Assembly (NCBI GenBank): GCA_017871115.1
Contig: JAFCIZ010000001.1
Location: 7,934,001-7,998,000 of the forward strand
Length of the DNA: 64,000 nucleotides
Reading direction: 5' to 3'
Origin: Cunninghamella blakesleeana
Lineage: Eukaryota; Mucoromycota; Mucoromycetes; Mucorales; Cunninghamellaceae
Program-made: the position numbers and the translations under genes
The notes under the pieces: model-generated
Database searches by the model: none
Seen by the model: the letters and a program-made list of their open reading frames with translations, nothing else
Told to the model about the DNA's origin: nothing
In this document: positions 52,477 through 64,000 of the stretch, piece after piece
How positions within the stretch are numbered: the stretch's first letter is position 1
Layout of the letters: each line of letters opens with the position of its first letter

Positions 52477-53297
52477 ATTTTCTTAATATTTTGGACCAAA
52501 AATTTGTCTCTGAAGCATAAATATAAAAATAGTATACTTACACTATAAAACGCTAAATCAAAATGATTTCTTTTTGTCAGCTAATACCTTTTTAATAGTA
52601 GAAATCCAGAAGAAATATACATGTTGTTATAATCATTGTATACAATTGATAGTTATTATTCGCTGTGTTATTTATTTTTGTTTACCGATAGTATTATTTA
52701 TAGCGTTTTGCTATAATGTTTTTGAATTTCTTTCGAGATTGCATTTAAATATATATATATATATATATTGTTGTAGTTGCTGTTGAAAATAGCTATGATC
52801 AGGACTTTTTATTAATAAATACTGAAATTTGATCTATTTTAAATAAATATTATTGAAAATGTTGTATACCAAATAAGTAGGTTGTATATTAAATAAATTG
52901 AAAGTTGGCATGTATATAATTTTTTATTTATAATGGAATCTTGGATTTTCTTTGATATTCCTTTTGAGATTATATTAAAAAAATATTGTTATTGTTGAAG
53001 ATAGTTTAAAATGTAGTTATAATTAGAACATTTTGTAAATGAATATTATTGATAATATTATTTATTAATTAAATGAATTGAATTTTAAAAATAAATAAAT
53101 CAAAGGTATGTGTTATTTCATATATTTATGTATATAATTCAATATTTATTGTAAAAAGAGAATGAAAAAAAGACAGAAAAAAAGATTTTATCTCAGAAGA
53201 TTTATTGTGACTTAAATGATTTTTTTAACACCCCGTTTTTTTTTTTTTTCCTTCCTCCCCTTTCTCTCTCGATTTTTTTTTATATCAAACAAAAAAA
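52477..53297. other. Intergenic region tRNA-Val to ATP7
   Basis: AT-rich, no coding exon recognised. The last part (53,233-53,290) is pyrimidine-rich and probably the ATP7 leader. A segment from about 52,980 recurs inside the mosaic at about 44,695. Confidence 0.5.
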
Positions 53298-54191
<894 letters not shown>

Positions 54192-54643
54192 GTACAGTAT
54201 TTATATCAAGATACAGCTATGGTTCTCTTGGTTTAATATAGATTTGATAATCATGTATCATTATAAAACATCATATCAATAAACAAATTAAAAAAAAGGA
54301 TAATCTTTTTTTTGTTGGAAACTTAACACATGAATATAATTGTAAAATGGATCAGAATGATTAATTTATAATAAAAGTAATAATATTTATGTTGATATTG
54401 ATATAAATCTGTAAACAGATAACAATCAATTTTGAATGGTTGGAAGTATTAGGATATATTTACAAAATGATTTACTGGTGTTTAAAAAACCGTCTAGGTA
54501 ATACTAATGGAAGGCTGATCATATTTTTAAAAGGATTCGACCGTATCGAGATAATACTAATGCAAATAAATAGATAAATAAAAAGGTTTAAATAACGAAA
54601 ATATGAAATGTCATTATATCAAAATAATAAAAATAATAAAAGT
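54192..54643. other. Convergent spacer ATP7 / INTS7
   Basis: AT-rich 450 bp. It may contain an additional terminal INTS7 exon (54,556-54,527, minus strand) if the GTATGA donor at 54,649 is used. Words from here appear in the mosaic near 46,000-46,200. Confidence 0.5.
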
Positions 54644-56419
54644 TCATACCTGTCTAAAGTTCTCTTGATCGTAATTTTCTTCCCATTGAACAATTTGTTT
54701 AAGGTTTTCAATACACATATTTTTAAATTTTGAAAGATTTGGAGGTATGTATGAAGGTTCAGATATATGGTGATCAGATAATAATGATATAAGTGTAGGG
54801 TCTATGCAAAAATAATATTCACCGTGGCTATAAAAACAATAAAATAAATTAAATAAATTTAAAAACAACATCATCACATTAAAATGTCACCATCCTATGT
54901 TTAATATTATTATTTGTATATACTTTAAATTAATAAATACTCTTGTTGCATGTTCTAATACCAAAGCACCAATTTTATAATGTTCAAAAATAGTCAAAAC
55001 ATCTTTATTTGCTCCATGCATTGATTGGGCTGCTAAATCATATCGAGAAGCAAGCGTTCTAAATTTTGATAAACATTCAAACATCTATTTTTATTTTAAA
55101 ATAAAAAGTATTATTTAATTTTTAGTTTTAGTTATAATTTATATATATATGTTTGTATATATTACCATTTTATAACATTTTTGTTCTTGATTTCCATGTA
55201 GTTGAATTTCTTTTAATGCACTTAAAGTATATTGAATAGAATAGAACATCTCCATTCGTAAGCGTATTATCCAAGTTTGAAATTTTGCTTGACCAGAAAC
55301 TGAATGAAATGCCTAATAAAACAATAAATGAATAATAATAGTAATTTTAATAATAAGTTATAAAAAAGTTTAAGTTTTTTTTTAAAAAAAAAGCTATATT
55401 TACTATTACCTTTAGGCTTGTTAGAGCATTTAAATATAAATCCATTATTTCTGCTGATTTTGTCACAATGATAGATGAGTTGTCGTATGCTAGAGTCCAC
55501 TCAGCAGAACCAAAAGCTGAAAGCGCAGAAAGCCAATGTAGACATGAATCAGATTCAACCTAAATTAGTAATTTATATTCGAAAAAAAAAATTATAAAAA
55601 TGGATATTAATAACCAAAAAGTATATACACATAATCGTTGTATATAAATAGTATCCAATTTTTTTAGTAGTTGATTTACCAATGATTGAAGTTCACTCAT
55701 AACGATTTGCATAATATAATACCAACCACAAATACTTGCTTCAATACCAATCAAGTATATACTCCAACCATTGGTAGTATACTTTCCAGTTTCGCCATCC
55801 CATTTACCAAATTTTTTTATTAATACTAGTACATTATCAGTAATTTCTTTGTTAGGTTGTATTGTACGAAACAATAGAAAAAGAAGATTCATCTATCAAA
55901 AAAAAAATGTTAATATTTTTTATTTTTTTATGTTTTTATTTTTATTTTTAGCATGATAAATAATATGAACTTACATATACTATAGGAGAATCAATGTGAT
56001 TTTCCAAGGTATTAAGAAGAAGTGAAGGAAGCCAAGTATATAAATCATCGCACTTTTGAGAAGTAGATATACAATATTTTAATATAATAGAACTTAATCG
56101 ATCATCTACAAAACAAATAACAAAAAATAAAATAAATTTTAAACCAATTATAATAGGTAATATTAGCTTGAACTATTTTTACACGCATGGATATATATAT
56201 ATATATATAATATATATAAATTATTACCTTGATTTTCTTCCAATAACTTTAATCCATTTATAAATATGTTTTTATTGTCTTGATAGTCAAAAATATGTAA
56301 TAATCTCGTTTTAATTGATATCCATTTCCGAACCTAGAGATAATAATGATTAGTTACTAGATGAATACAAATATACATTTCGAGACAGATATTTTCGTAT
56401 TATCAGTAATTTTACTATT

Positions 56420-56450
<31 letters not shown>

Positions 56451-58432
56451 CCTTTGCAAGTGATGTGACATGGTTTGATTCGGAATAAATTGCATCCATA
56501 GGAATGTTATCCATATGATTAGAAATAAGATTTAAAAGCTGATCATTGTTATCAATAAGATTATCGGCAGGGAAATCTGTCATAAAAGTAGTACATGAGT
56601 TTTTTATTGATTTAAAAATATCCAAAACTGTCAAAAGTAAGTCTGCATTTTGTATTGCAAAATTATATTTTTTGTGTTGCATTGACATATTTAATGTATC
56701 TCTCCATATATCCAATATATTGAGTAATGTTTGATATTCGGCAGTTGTTGGTGGTTGATTTAAAATGTGAATAATCAATGTACGATGTGATTTTATTATC
56801 GATTCTGCACATTTATAGGAGGGTTGTTGTAGTAATGGTGATGTTGAAGCTGAAGTTGTAATTCCGTTTAATAAAGTCTAGTGTTTAAGAAAAGAGAGGG
56901 CAGGAACATTAATTTATATGATTATTTAATTTTTAAGAAAAAAAATATTTTAATAAGCAATTTATAGACTTACAATAAAATGAGAACTATCAAATGTGAT
57001 ACCATTGCGACTAAGTTGGTTCAAATCCAATAAAATACTTTGTTGAACAGAAGTTCTTTTATCATGTAGTAAATAAGATAATAAACGATCAATCTAAGAA
57101 AAAAAAAATCCAAAAAAAAAAATTGATAAATTAGTATATACTTCCATATTTAAAGATTTATTTATTTTTAATATTGATGCCCCACCTGTTCTTGTTGGTC
57201 TAATAGAGCAACAGATAATAGCATTGTTAATGTCCGTAAAACAACGATGACAAATTCTTCATTAGCTTTTTGTTGATCCAATATCATTAAACAAAGTTGT
57301 TTTGCCTACATAAGTAAATTATATCAAATTGCTATCATTATCATATTTCAAGATGTTATATGATACATAAAATAACATAATATAAAAATAATTACCTGTC
57401 TAGCCATTGCGATGTCACTATGCATATGCCGTAAAATTCTAATTAATCTAAGTTGAATATCATTTGATACAGAAGGATCTATCAAAATAAAAAAAGAAAG
57501 AAAAAAATAAAAAATATGATAAATAATACGTTAATAAAATAATTATATATATAATATTATATTATTATATAAAAAATAATATTTATATTAATACTGGCTT
57601 ACCATTAAGTTTTACATATATTCTTGTAAACATAACAGATAAAAAGGTAGTTGAGTAGGAGCAAAATCTATCACTGGCCCATATAGCTGCTTCAATTTCA
57701 AATTGATTCGTTGCTTTTTGCAAACACTGCAATAAACTAACAATATATATATAAATCCGTATTATTAACTTATATATATTATATATATATTCTATATATT
57801 ACTTACCCATGTTGAACATCCAAATTATCAGCAATAATAGAAGCCATACACCCTAAAGTACTAGCAAACATGTTTCGTTATTTAGTCATGTATTTAATTA
57901 TTATTCAATAGTTACCAATATATATTACCGTAAAGTAAAAGCACGAGATATAGGATCATTGGAACCTAATACTGGTATTATTCGTCTAACAGTTTCGTCA
58001 ATATTAATGATTTTTACTAGGTGTTGCTCTGAAATTCCTTTAAAGACTTTATATATATGCATCCGTACAACATTATTTCTATATAAATAGCGAATTAAAA
58101 ATAAAATAATAAAATAAATCTGTATGTTAAGTTATTTTAAAAAGTCGTATATTATGTTCATATTTACAATTATGTATGTGATATATATGTAATAAACGTA
58201 TATATATAATTTACCCATGCCTAAACCAATCAGCTAATTTTAAGATTGCAGTGTTGATAATCATAGAATAGGGATAGTTTTGAATAACAGAAGGGAATTG
58301 AGCAAGAGCGCGTATTTGAGATCCTTGAATACTTAGAATAGCAGTTCTTGGTTTAGCATTGAATTCAGTTTCTAAAACTAATAAAACTTTATGTCCTTCT
58401 GCTTTTCGTCGTTTTAAATCATCGTCATTCAT
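54644..58432 (-). CDS. INTS7: Integrator complex subunit 7
   Basis: Fifteen exons right to left: 58432-58215, 58078-57929, 57860-57807, 57736-57603, 57478-57396, 57305-57186, 57093-56974, 56877-56452, 56333-56228, 56105-55975, 55892-55629, 55559-55410, 55312-55166, 55084-54924, 54827-54644; 815 aa, all phases closed. Integrator cleaves nascent RNA and attenuates RNA polymerase II; INTS7 is an alpha-solenoid scaffold subunit. The N-terminal 200 residues carry the family landmarks: IRALAQFPSVIQNYPYSMII, NTAILKLADWFRHGNNVVRM, IDETVRRIIPVLGSNDPISR, AFTLRTLGCMASIIADN, then IEAAIWASDRFC. The rest is helical repeat. An alternative last exon would add YYLDTVESF in place of the final Val. Confidence 0.9.
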
Positions 58433-59713
58433 TGCATAAATATATAAATTAATAAAAAAAATTGCAAAGAAAGAAAGAAGTATGAAAAATAATAATTTTT
58501 TTTTTTTTTTTTTTTTTTTTGAAAAACGGAGCTTAAATTTTTTAAAGAAGCTCTACATCCAGGAGTTCTTATTTCCACTTCCCACCTCTCTAGGAAAAAA
58601 AAGTAGTTGTATTAATGTATAGTAAAATGATATTTTTGTTATTAAATTTATCTACAATTTATTCTTTATCCATTTTTTTAACAATATAAAGTAAATAATG
58701 AATAGTTTTATATGAGTATAAAATAAAAAGAGTAAAAAAAAGTATTTAAAGTGTTGTGCCTCAAGCTATAAATTCATTCATCTCCATGGATAATAAACCA
58801 TTCGACTTGATTTTTTAATACATCAATAGCGTAATTCTTATATATATATATTGGCCTAAATTTATAAGATTTTATTGAATATTTTCTGAGATATTTAAAT
58901 AATATTGCTCTATTTACTTACTAATTATCTCTATAGAAGGTCAATCAATTTAATTGAAATTTTAAAAGTTGCTAGCATTATCATTTTCTATACGTAAGCT
59001 AATTTTATGCAATGGTGTTAAATATTGATTAGCCAAGTTAAAAAAATTAAAATTCAAACTATATATTAGTTTTCTTTAATATATACGAATGTCACATTCA
59101 TACTTTATTGTTAATACGTTACAAATTTATATCAATCAAAAATTACCTATGAATGAAAATGAATATCTAGATTAAAATATGGTCTTTTAATTTAATCAAT
59201 TGATGTTTAATATTATCATATAAAAGATAGTTTGCTTGTAGAAAATGACTATGTCTTTAACCTGTTAAATTATCAAGCTAGTTGATTTTTAATTCATGAA
59301 AATAAAGGAATTTGTAGCTTATATATTAAATCTCTAAGCGACCTTTTTATTTTTAAAAAATATAAATAATATCTTATTTTATGCCCCAATAACTATTTTC
59401 TATTTTTATTTTTTAAAAAAATAAATACAATAAAAAAAGTAGGTCTGGATATAAAGTAAAGAGAAAAATATTTTATAGGCATATGATTTTATTACCCAAG
59501 AACCTTTTACCACCACCATCTTAAAATGGAATCTCGGAAAAAGAATTTTTATTGGTAGATTGTTTTTTTGGCATGATTATGTTTGGCGCAGAGATTTATC
59601 TCCTTTTTTTCTCTCTCTCTCTTTTTTCTCATTCTTTTTTCTCTTACTCTCTTTTATCTGGCATAAACTCTTTTATTTTTTTATTGTTTTTATTACCTTA
59701 TATTTTTTCATAA
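58433..59713. other. Divergent intergenic region, 1.3 kb, no gene seen
   Basis: Between INTS7 (-) and the HAD-like gene (+). It contains a long poly-T run at 58,498-58,520 and CT-rich tracts at 59,600-59,650 near the HAD promoter. No exon or RNA gene recognised. Confidence 0.5.
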
Positions 59714-60705
59714 ATGCCAACCATAGCTTTTGATTTTCTAGGTAGCAAGATTTATTATATATATATAATTGGGATTCTCTTTTTATAATGAATTTACTAA
59801 AGAATCAATATATACGTTTTTCTTTATTTATTTATATTAGAAACGTTAACATGCTTTGATAACGTTATAAAAGTTATTTGGGAAACTTGGAAAAAAAATG
59901 GATTAAAGAACGAACAACACGCCTATTTTTATTTAATGAATGGTATGAATCAAGTTGTATGATATACTTAGCCAAATCACACTCGGGAATATATAAAAGT
60001 TTGATTCATATTCTTCAAGGGACATTAAAACGTATTATATACAAACAATTACAGTGCATACCAACGGATAAAGAAATCGATAATGTTATTGAAGCATATA
60101 GATCAAATTTAATACCTACACCAACATCAATCGAAGCACTAGAATTAGCAATTAATAATGGATGGACAGTATGGGTCATTACTCAAAATGATAAAGAATA
60201 TACCTGTAATTTTTTAAAAAAATATGGATTTTATACCGAATATGATGATGACGTTGATGATAATCATCATTATTCAAAAAAGAAAAAAGGACCCATTTAT
60301 ATTATGACCTGTGATGAACTTCAAGTAGCTAAACCTCATCCTAAAGTATATGCACAAGTTATGCGTAAAACGATTAATCGAACTCAAAAATTGAAGTAAG
60401 CTCATAAAATAAATAAATGATCAAGTGAATGTATCATGGAAGGAATTTAATTTATTAAATATATTCGTATATTTTTTTTAATTGTTTTAATATAGAATTT
60501 TTATTATATATCAGCTCAATCTTGGGATCTCACAGGTGCGAAAAATGTTAGCATGAGAACTGCATTTGTTAAGAGTGAAGAGCTAATATTTACAACAGAT
60601 ATTTATGAAGGTCGTGATCCCGATATACAAGGTGAAACTGTAATCGAATGTGTACAGCAAATTCTTAATTTAGAATCATCACTTAAACATTACTATTTAT
60701 TATAA
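59714..60705 (+). CDS. HAD-superfamily hydrolase, haloacid-dehalogenase-like (frameshifted)
   Basis: Exons 59714-59741, 59841-60395, 60496-60705, about 265 aa if read through. Motif I is AFDFLETLT (nucleophile Asp, Thr at +4). Motif II is in TVWVITQND, motif III Lys in DELQVAKPHPKVYAQ, and motif IV region FYYISAQSWDLTGAKN. This order and the cap between motifs I and II fit type II 2-haloacid-dehalogenase-like HADs; the substrate is unknown. The frame breaks twice: after VIKVIWET (near 59,885; one T short) and before the exon 2 donor (A-run near 60,386-60,390; one A short). Both lie in homopolymers and the protein resumes in the other frame, so sequencing error is likely. Confidence 0.8.
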
Positions 60706-60825
60706 TAGAAATAAATAAATAAAAAATAGAGCATGCTTTTTATTAGATAAGTATACATGATATATAATTATAATTTCATTTTTATTTTTACTTTTATTTG
60801 TCTAAGATTATTTACAAAATAATTG

Positions 60826-60829
<4 letters not shown>

Positions 60830-60878
<49 letters not shown>
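60830..60878 (+). repeat. (AAT)n microsatellite
   Basis: About 16 triplets in the 200-bp spacer between the convergent HAD-like and ERI1-like genes. Confidence 0.95.
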
Positions 60879-60879
<1 letters not shown>

Positions 60880-60906
60880 TAAAAAAATCATACATATTAA
60901 AACCAT

Positions 60907-62144
60907 TTACTTGTTCCCATACCAACTAATGTTTGATCTAAAAAGACATCCATCCGATTTCATTTTTCTTGCAATATACACCAAATTACGGGCATCATCT
61001 AATCCAGAATGAGCATGTCCTTCGAACGTCATGTTTAGATCTGCTAGCATACTGGCAATATTTTTTGATTTTTATATTTGTAAAAGTCTTGATAGAGTTT
61101 TCTAATGTTGATCCAAGGTTTACAGAAGTAAGACGGCCTTTTCTTTAATCTACTATGGCGGCATTGTTTGGTTATAAAATCACGGATATCAAACGGTCCA
61201 TCTATTATTATTATATAAACATGAATGGTATTATAATAATGATATTAAATTTCCTTTGTACTTTTTTTAAAAAAAATAATAGAATATAAAAACAAAATTT
61301 AATAAACTATGTTCCTATATATACCTGTAACAAATACGGCTGATTTGTCTTGAAAGAGAGAATATTTAGCCATAAACTCTTGAAAGCTATTTAATACTTC
61401 TATAAAATCAGGGCTCTTGTCTATAGTTGCCTATAAATTAAGTAATATATATATATATTAATTTTCATTGATCTTTTATTTCTATTATTTATATATTTAT
61501 TTTATTATGTCTTGTTCCTTACTTGATCAATTCCAGTAAGTTCTTTACAAAAGTCAGATAGTATGGGGTTTTTGGAGGGTTTGACATAAGATCTAAATTC
61601 ATCAACCTAAATAGGATATGAAAATAAGGTTTTTTTAAGAAAAAAATAAAAAATACACACATGTATATATTTACATTTTATGCTTGAGCAAAAAATAAGA
61701 AAAAAAAATAACTTACAATATTGAACGATTCCCCTTCTACCAATACAATGGGAAATTCAATAATTTCATTTGGATATTCAAAACCACCGTCTGCTTCACA
61801 AGTAGCTTCAACGTCAAAGAAAAGATAATAGTCATAAGGTTGTTTTTTAGTAGAGTCTGCTCTATAGTTAATAAACAAATAAATATAATAGACCATTAAT
61901 ATATATATATATATATATATATGAATATAGATATAGATATATGCGCACACTATTTATATAATACTATTCTTTACTTTTTTACTTGTGATTGTTCGTTTTT
62001 TTCCTTATTTTCGATCTTTTTTTTAGCTTTTCGTAATCGTTTCTTTAATTCTGGTTTATGACCTCTTGTATCCAAGCCTAAATTTTCTAATTGTTGCCGA
62101 AGGCTTTCTACGGTAGTAAGTGATTCACCCTCAGGTTCTGTCAT
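60907..62144 (-). CDS. ERI1: ERI1-like 3'-5' exoribonuclease with SAP domain (one frameshift)
   Basis: Exons right to left: 62144-61975, 61861-61717, 61606-61523, 61430-61325, 61201-60907; about 266 aa if read through. An N-terminal SAP domain (about residues 8-45: LRQQLENLGLDTRGHKPELK) is followed by a DEDDh exonuclease. Its motifs are FFDVEATCE (Exo I, D and E), DGPFDIRDF (Exo II) and GHAHSGLDDARN (Exo III, H and D). SAP plus DEDDh is the ERI1/3'hExo arrangement, which trims histone mRNA ends, 5.8S rRNA and small RNAs. One A is missing in the A-run near 61,080, before IASMLADLNMTFEG. This is probably a sequencing error, since the conserved Exo III block follows in the next frame. Confidence 0.9.
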
Positions 62145-62430
62145 AACATATATAAAGTAACTTTAGAAAGTGAAAGGAAAAAAATCTTTTTTTTCTCTAA
62201 ATTTTTTAACCCGCTAAATATTTAATTTTATGTATAAAAATTAAACTGCCGCCCATTTTTTTTTCCTTTTTCTTTCTTTCCTTTCCTTTTTTTTTTATTT
62301 ATTATTGTTCCTTTTTTCTTTCCTTTATGTAATTTACACTTTCATCCAATCCTTTATTTTTTTTAATATATATATATATATATTCATTTTGTATATTTTT
62401 TTGTATATCATATTTATATTATATTAGATC
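62145..62430. promoter_or_regulatory. Shared divergent promoter ERI1-like / permease
   Basis: 286 bp between the two start codons, pyrimidine-rich on the plus strand with a (TA)n tract before the permease ATG. Both promoters must lie here; no specific site is recognisable. Confidence 0.45.
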
Positions 62431-64000
62431 ATGAACACTCCTCATCAGTTTAAATATGATAAAAATGAGCTAGAATCAGCTTTTGAATTAGACGACGAAG
62501 ATTCTATTTTCAGTAGACCAAGTACAGATGATCGCCACCACCATCTTTCACATCATTTACATAATGACGATGATGACGATTCTTTATCACTATCATCAGA
62601 TCAAGATGAACAAAACCTATTACCATCCACCTACCATGCCAATCGTTCTTCAGCCTCCGTATTTTCTTTTGAATCTATACCCATGATCCCTCTCACTCAA
62701 ACTCAAGCAAGAGGACCTGAATTACAAAAAAAAGTAACGTTTATTAATGGTCTAGGATTAGTCATTGGTTCCATGATAGGAAGTGGTCTATTTAGTTCTC
62801 CAGGTGAATATAAGTTATTTTTTTTATATATGCACATATTTATTATTATTACAATAATAATATAATAATACCAATATATATTATTATTGATTATTATGGT
62901 TACTGTAATTTTTGTCCCTTTTTTTTCATAATCCCTTTTTTTTTTGAACTAAATGGTTTTTATATATAGCCATATATGTCATTCTAATTCTAATTTTCTT
63001 TTTCTTTTTTTTGTTGAAAACGCTTTTTAAAACTCAGGCCCAGTATTAGAAGCAACACAAGCACCAGGGACAGCATTATTAGTATGGTTAGTTGCTGGTT
63101 TATTAGCACTCTCAGGCGCATTATGTTATGCGGAATTAGGAGCCATGTTACCTATGAATGGTGGTGAGTCTGTCTATTTAGGTCGGGCGTATGGTAGTTT
63201 AGTAGCATTTATATTTGAATTTATTACAATTATGGTTCAAAAGGTAGGTAACACAAAAGCACCCATCATTAAAGTTTTTTTAAATTATTTAAATGGAATT
63301 AAATCGACTTAAAATATATATATTATTATTATTATTTTTAAAAAAAAATAGCCTGGAAGTAACGCGATTGTTTGTATCGTTCTTGGAGAATATGTATCTA
63401 GAATAGCTTACCATACTTATTTTTTTCAAGTCCCTCATGATTCAGATGAAGCGGTGGAATTGGCCGACTCAGTAATTCCAAAATTTTTACCAAAATTAAT
63501 AGCTGTGGCAACACTTATTTTAATCAGTATATTAAATTCAGTATCAACAAGAGCTGGGATTCATGTTCAAGATTTCTTAACCATGATTAAAGTCATAGCA
63601 GCTGTTGTAATATCTATTACGGGTGTAGTACTATTAGCTCAAGGCACAATGAAAGAAAATACTTTTGAAATGGTACCCTTTTTGGTCATATTGATACAAT
63701 CACTTTTGGCCAATATACTATGGCATTATACTCTGGTAAAATAAATATCATAAAAAAAGGAAAAAGATAGATAGGTAGATAGGTAGATAAGTAAGTATAT
63801 AAATAGGTAAATAGAGGGAGAAAGAAAGAGTGAGAGAGAAGAAATATTAAAAAATGAAAAGTTTGATGCCAGTAACTAAAAAATATATAAATAAATAAAT
63901 AAACTTTAATATAGGTCTATGGGCTTATGATGGATGGAACAACCTCAATTATGTCTCTGGTGAAATGAAAAATCCACATCGTGATCTTCCTCGGGTTATA
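62431..64000 (+). CDS. LAT-type amino-acid permease (APC superfamily), 5' part
   Basis: Exons 62431-62803, 63038-63243, 63352-63735, and 63915 to beyond the window edge. A cytosolic N-terminus of about 105 residues, acidic and His-rich, precedes the first membrane segment with the consensus [18 protein letters not shown], the unwound substrate-binding helix. [35 protein letters not shown] and [17 protein letters not shown] are L-type amino-acid/methionine permease signatures. The protein imports neutral amino acids across the plasma membrane, probably with a Mup1-like range. One A is missing near 63,668 (reading ENG as written EM), which breaks the frame until the exon 3 donor; the splice to LWAYDGW fits only the corrected frame. 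The 3' part lies outside. Confidence 0.9.

Overview
The window looks like nuclear DNA of an early-diverging filamentous fungus, most likely Mucoromycota (inferred from gene content and architecture, not from a database search). It is very AT-rich. Nearly every gene is split by short GT-AG introns, mostly 60-130 bp. Proteins carry Asn/Gln/Ser-rich tails and (AAT)n arrays sit in introns. The set includes fungal families (SUR7/PalI, Pho80-like cyclin, Bni4-like) next to an Integrator subunit 7, which I would not expect in an ascomycete yeast. I spliced 22 protein genes by hand, checking reading phase across each junction; in those without a break the phases close.

Layout. 1-5,000 is a gene-poor repeat zone: a 3' fragment of a Tc1/mariner-like DDE transposase, tRNA-Ser(AGA), and about 2.8 kb of diverged direct repeats with a hairpin-forming 16-bp minisatellite. 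5,078-38,108 is ordinary gene space with intact frames: GST, a SUR7/PalI-like membrane protein, Pho80-like cyclin, twinfilin, a small Rrn10-like protein, a coiled-coil protein, Cu/Zn SOD, rhomboid protease, prolyl iminopeptidase, polynucleotide kinase/phosphatase, a TTNG-repeat membrane protein, a TBRG1-like FYRN/FYRC protein, tRNA m5U54 methyltransferase and a Bni4-like protein.

From about 37.6 to 52.4 kb the sequence repeats itself. A unit of about 8.2 kb (GPN3, RRS1, a long non-coding stretch, tRNA-Val) appears twice head to tail. The junction (about 44,203-46,230) is a few-base-scale blend of two unrelated loci, the Bni4-like gene and the tRNA-Val/ATP7 region. I read this as an assembly consensus artefact, so GPN3 and RRS1 may be single-copy genes. 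Copy 1 has an intact GPN3 and a frameshifted RRS1; copy 2 is the reverse.

After the second copy come a complete tRNA-Val(CAC), ATP7 (ATP synthase subunit d), INTS7 (15 exons), a HAD-like hydrolase, an ERI1-like exonuclease and the start of an LAT-type amino-acid permease. Several of these have one-base homopolymer deletions, so consensus quality seems lower to the right of about 38 kb.

The genes are not a pathway cluster. Shared themes are RNA metabolism (TRM2, RRS1, INTS7, ERI1, GPN3, possible Rrn10) and divergent gene pairs sharing short intergenic regions (rhomboid/peptidase 182 bp, GPN3/RRS1 234 bp, ERI1/permease 286 bp). The most unusual non-assembly signal is a repeat family with no evident coding capacity found just 3' of both tRNA genes in the same relative orientation.
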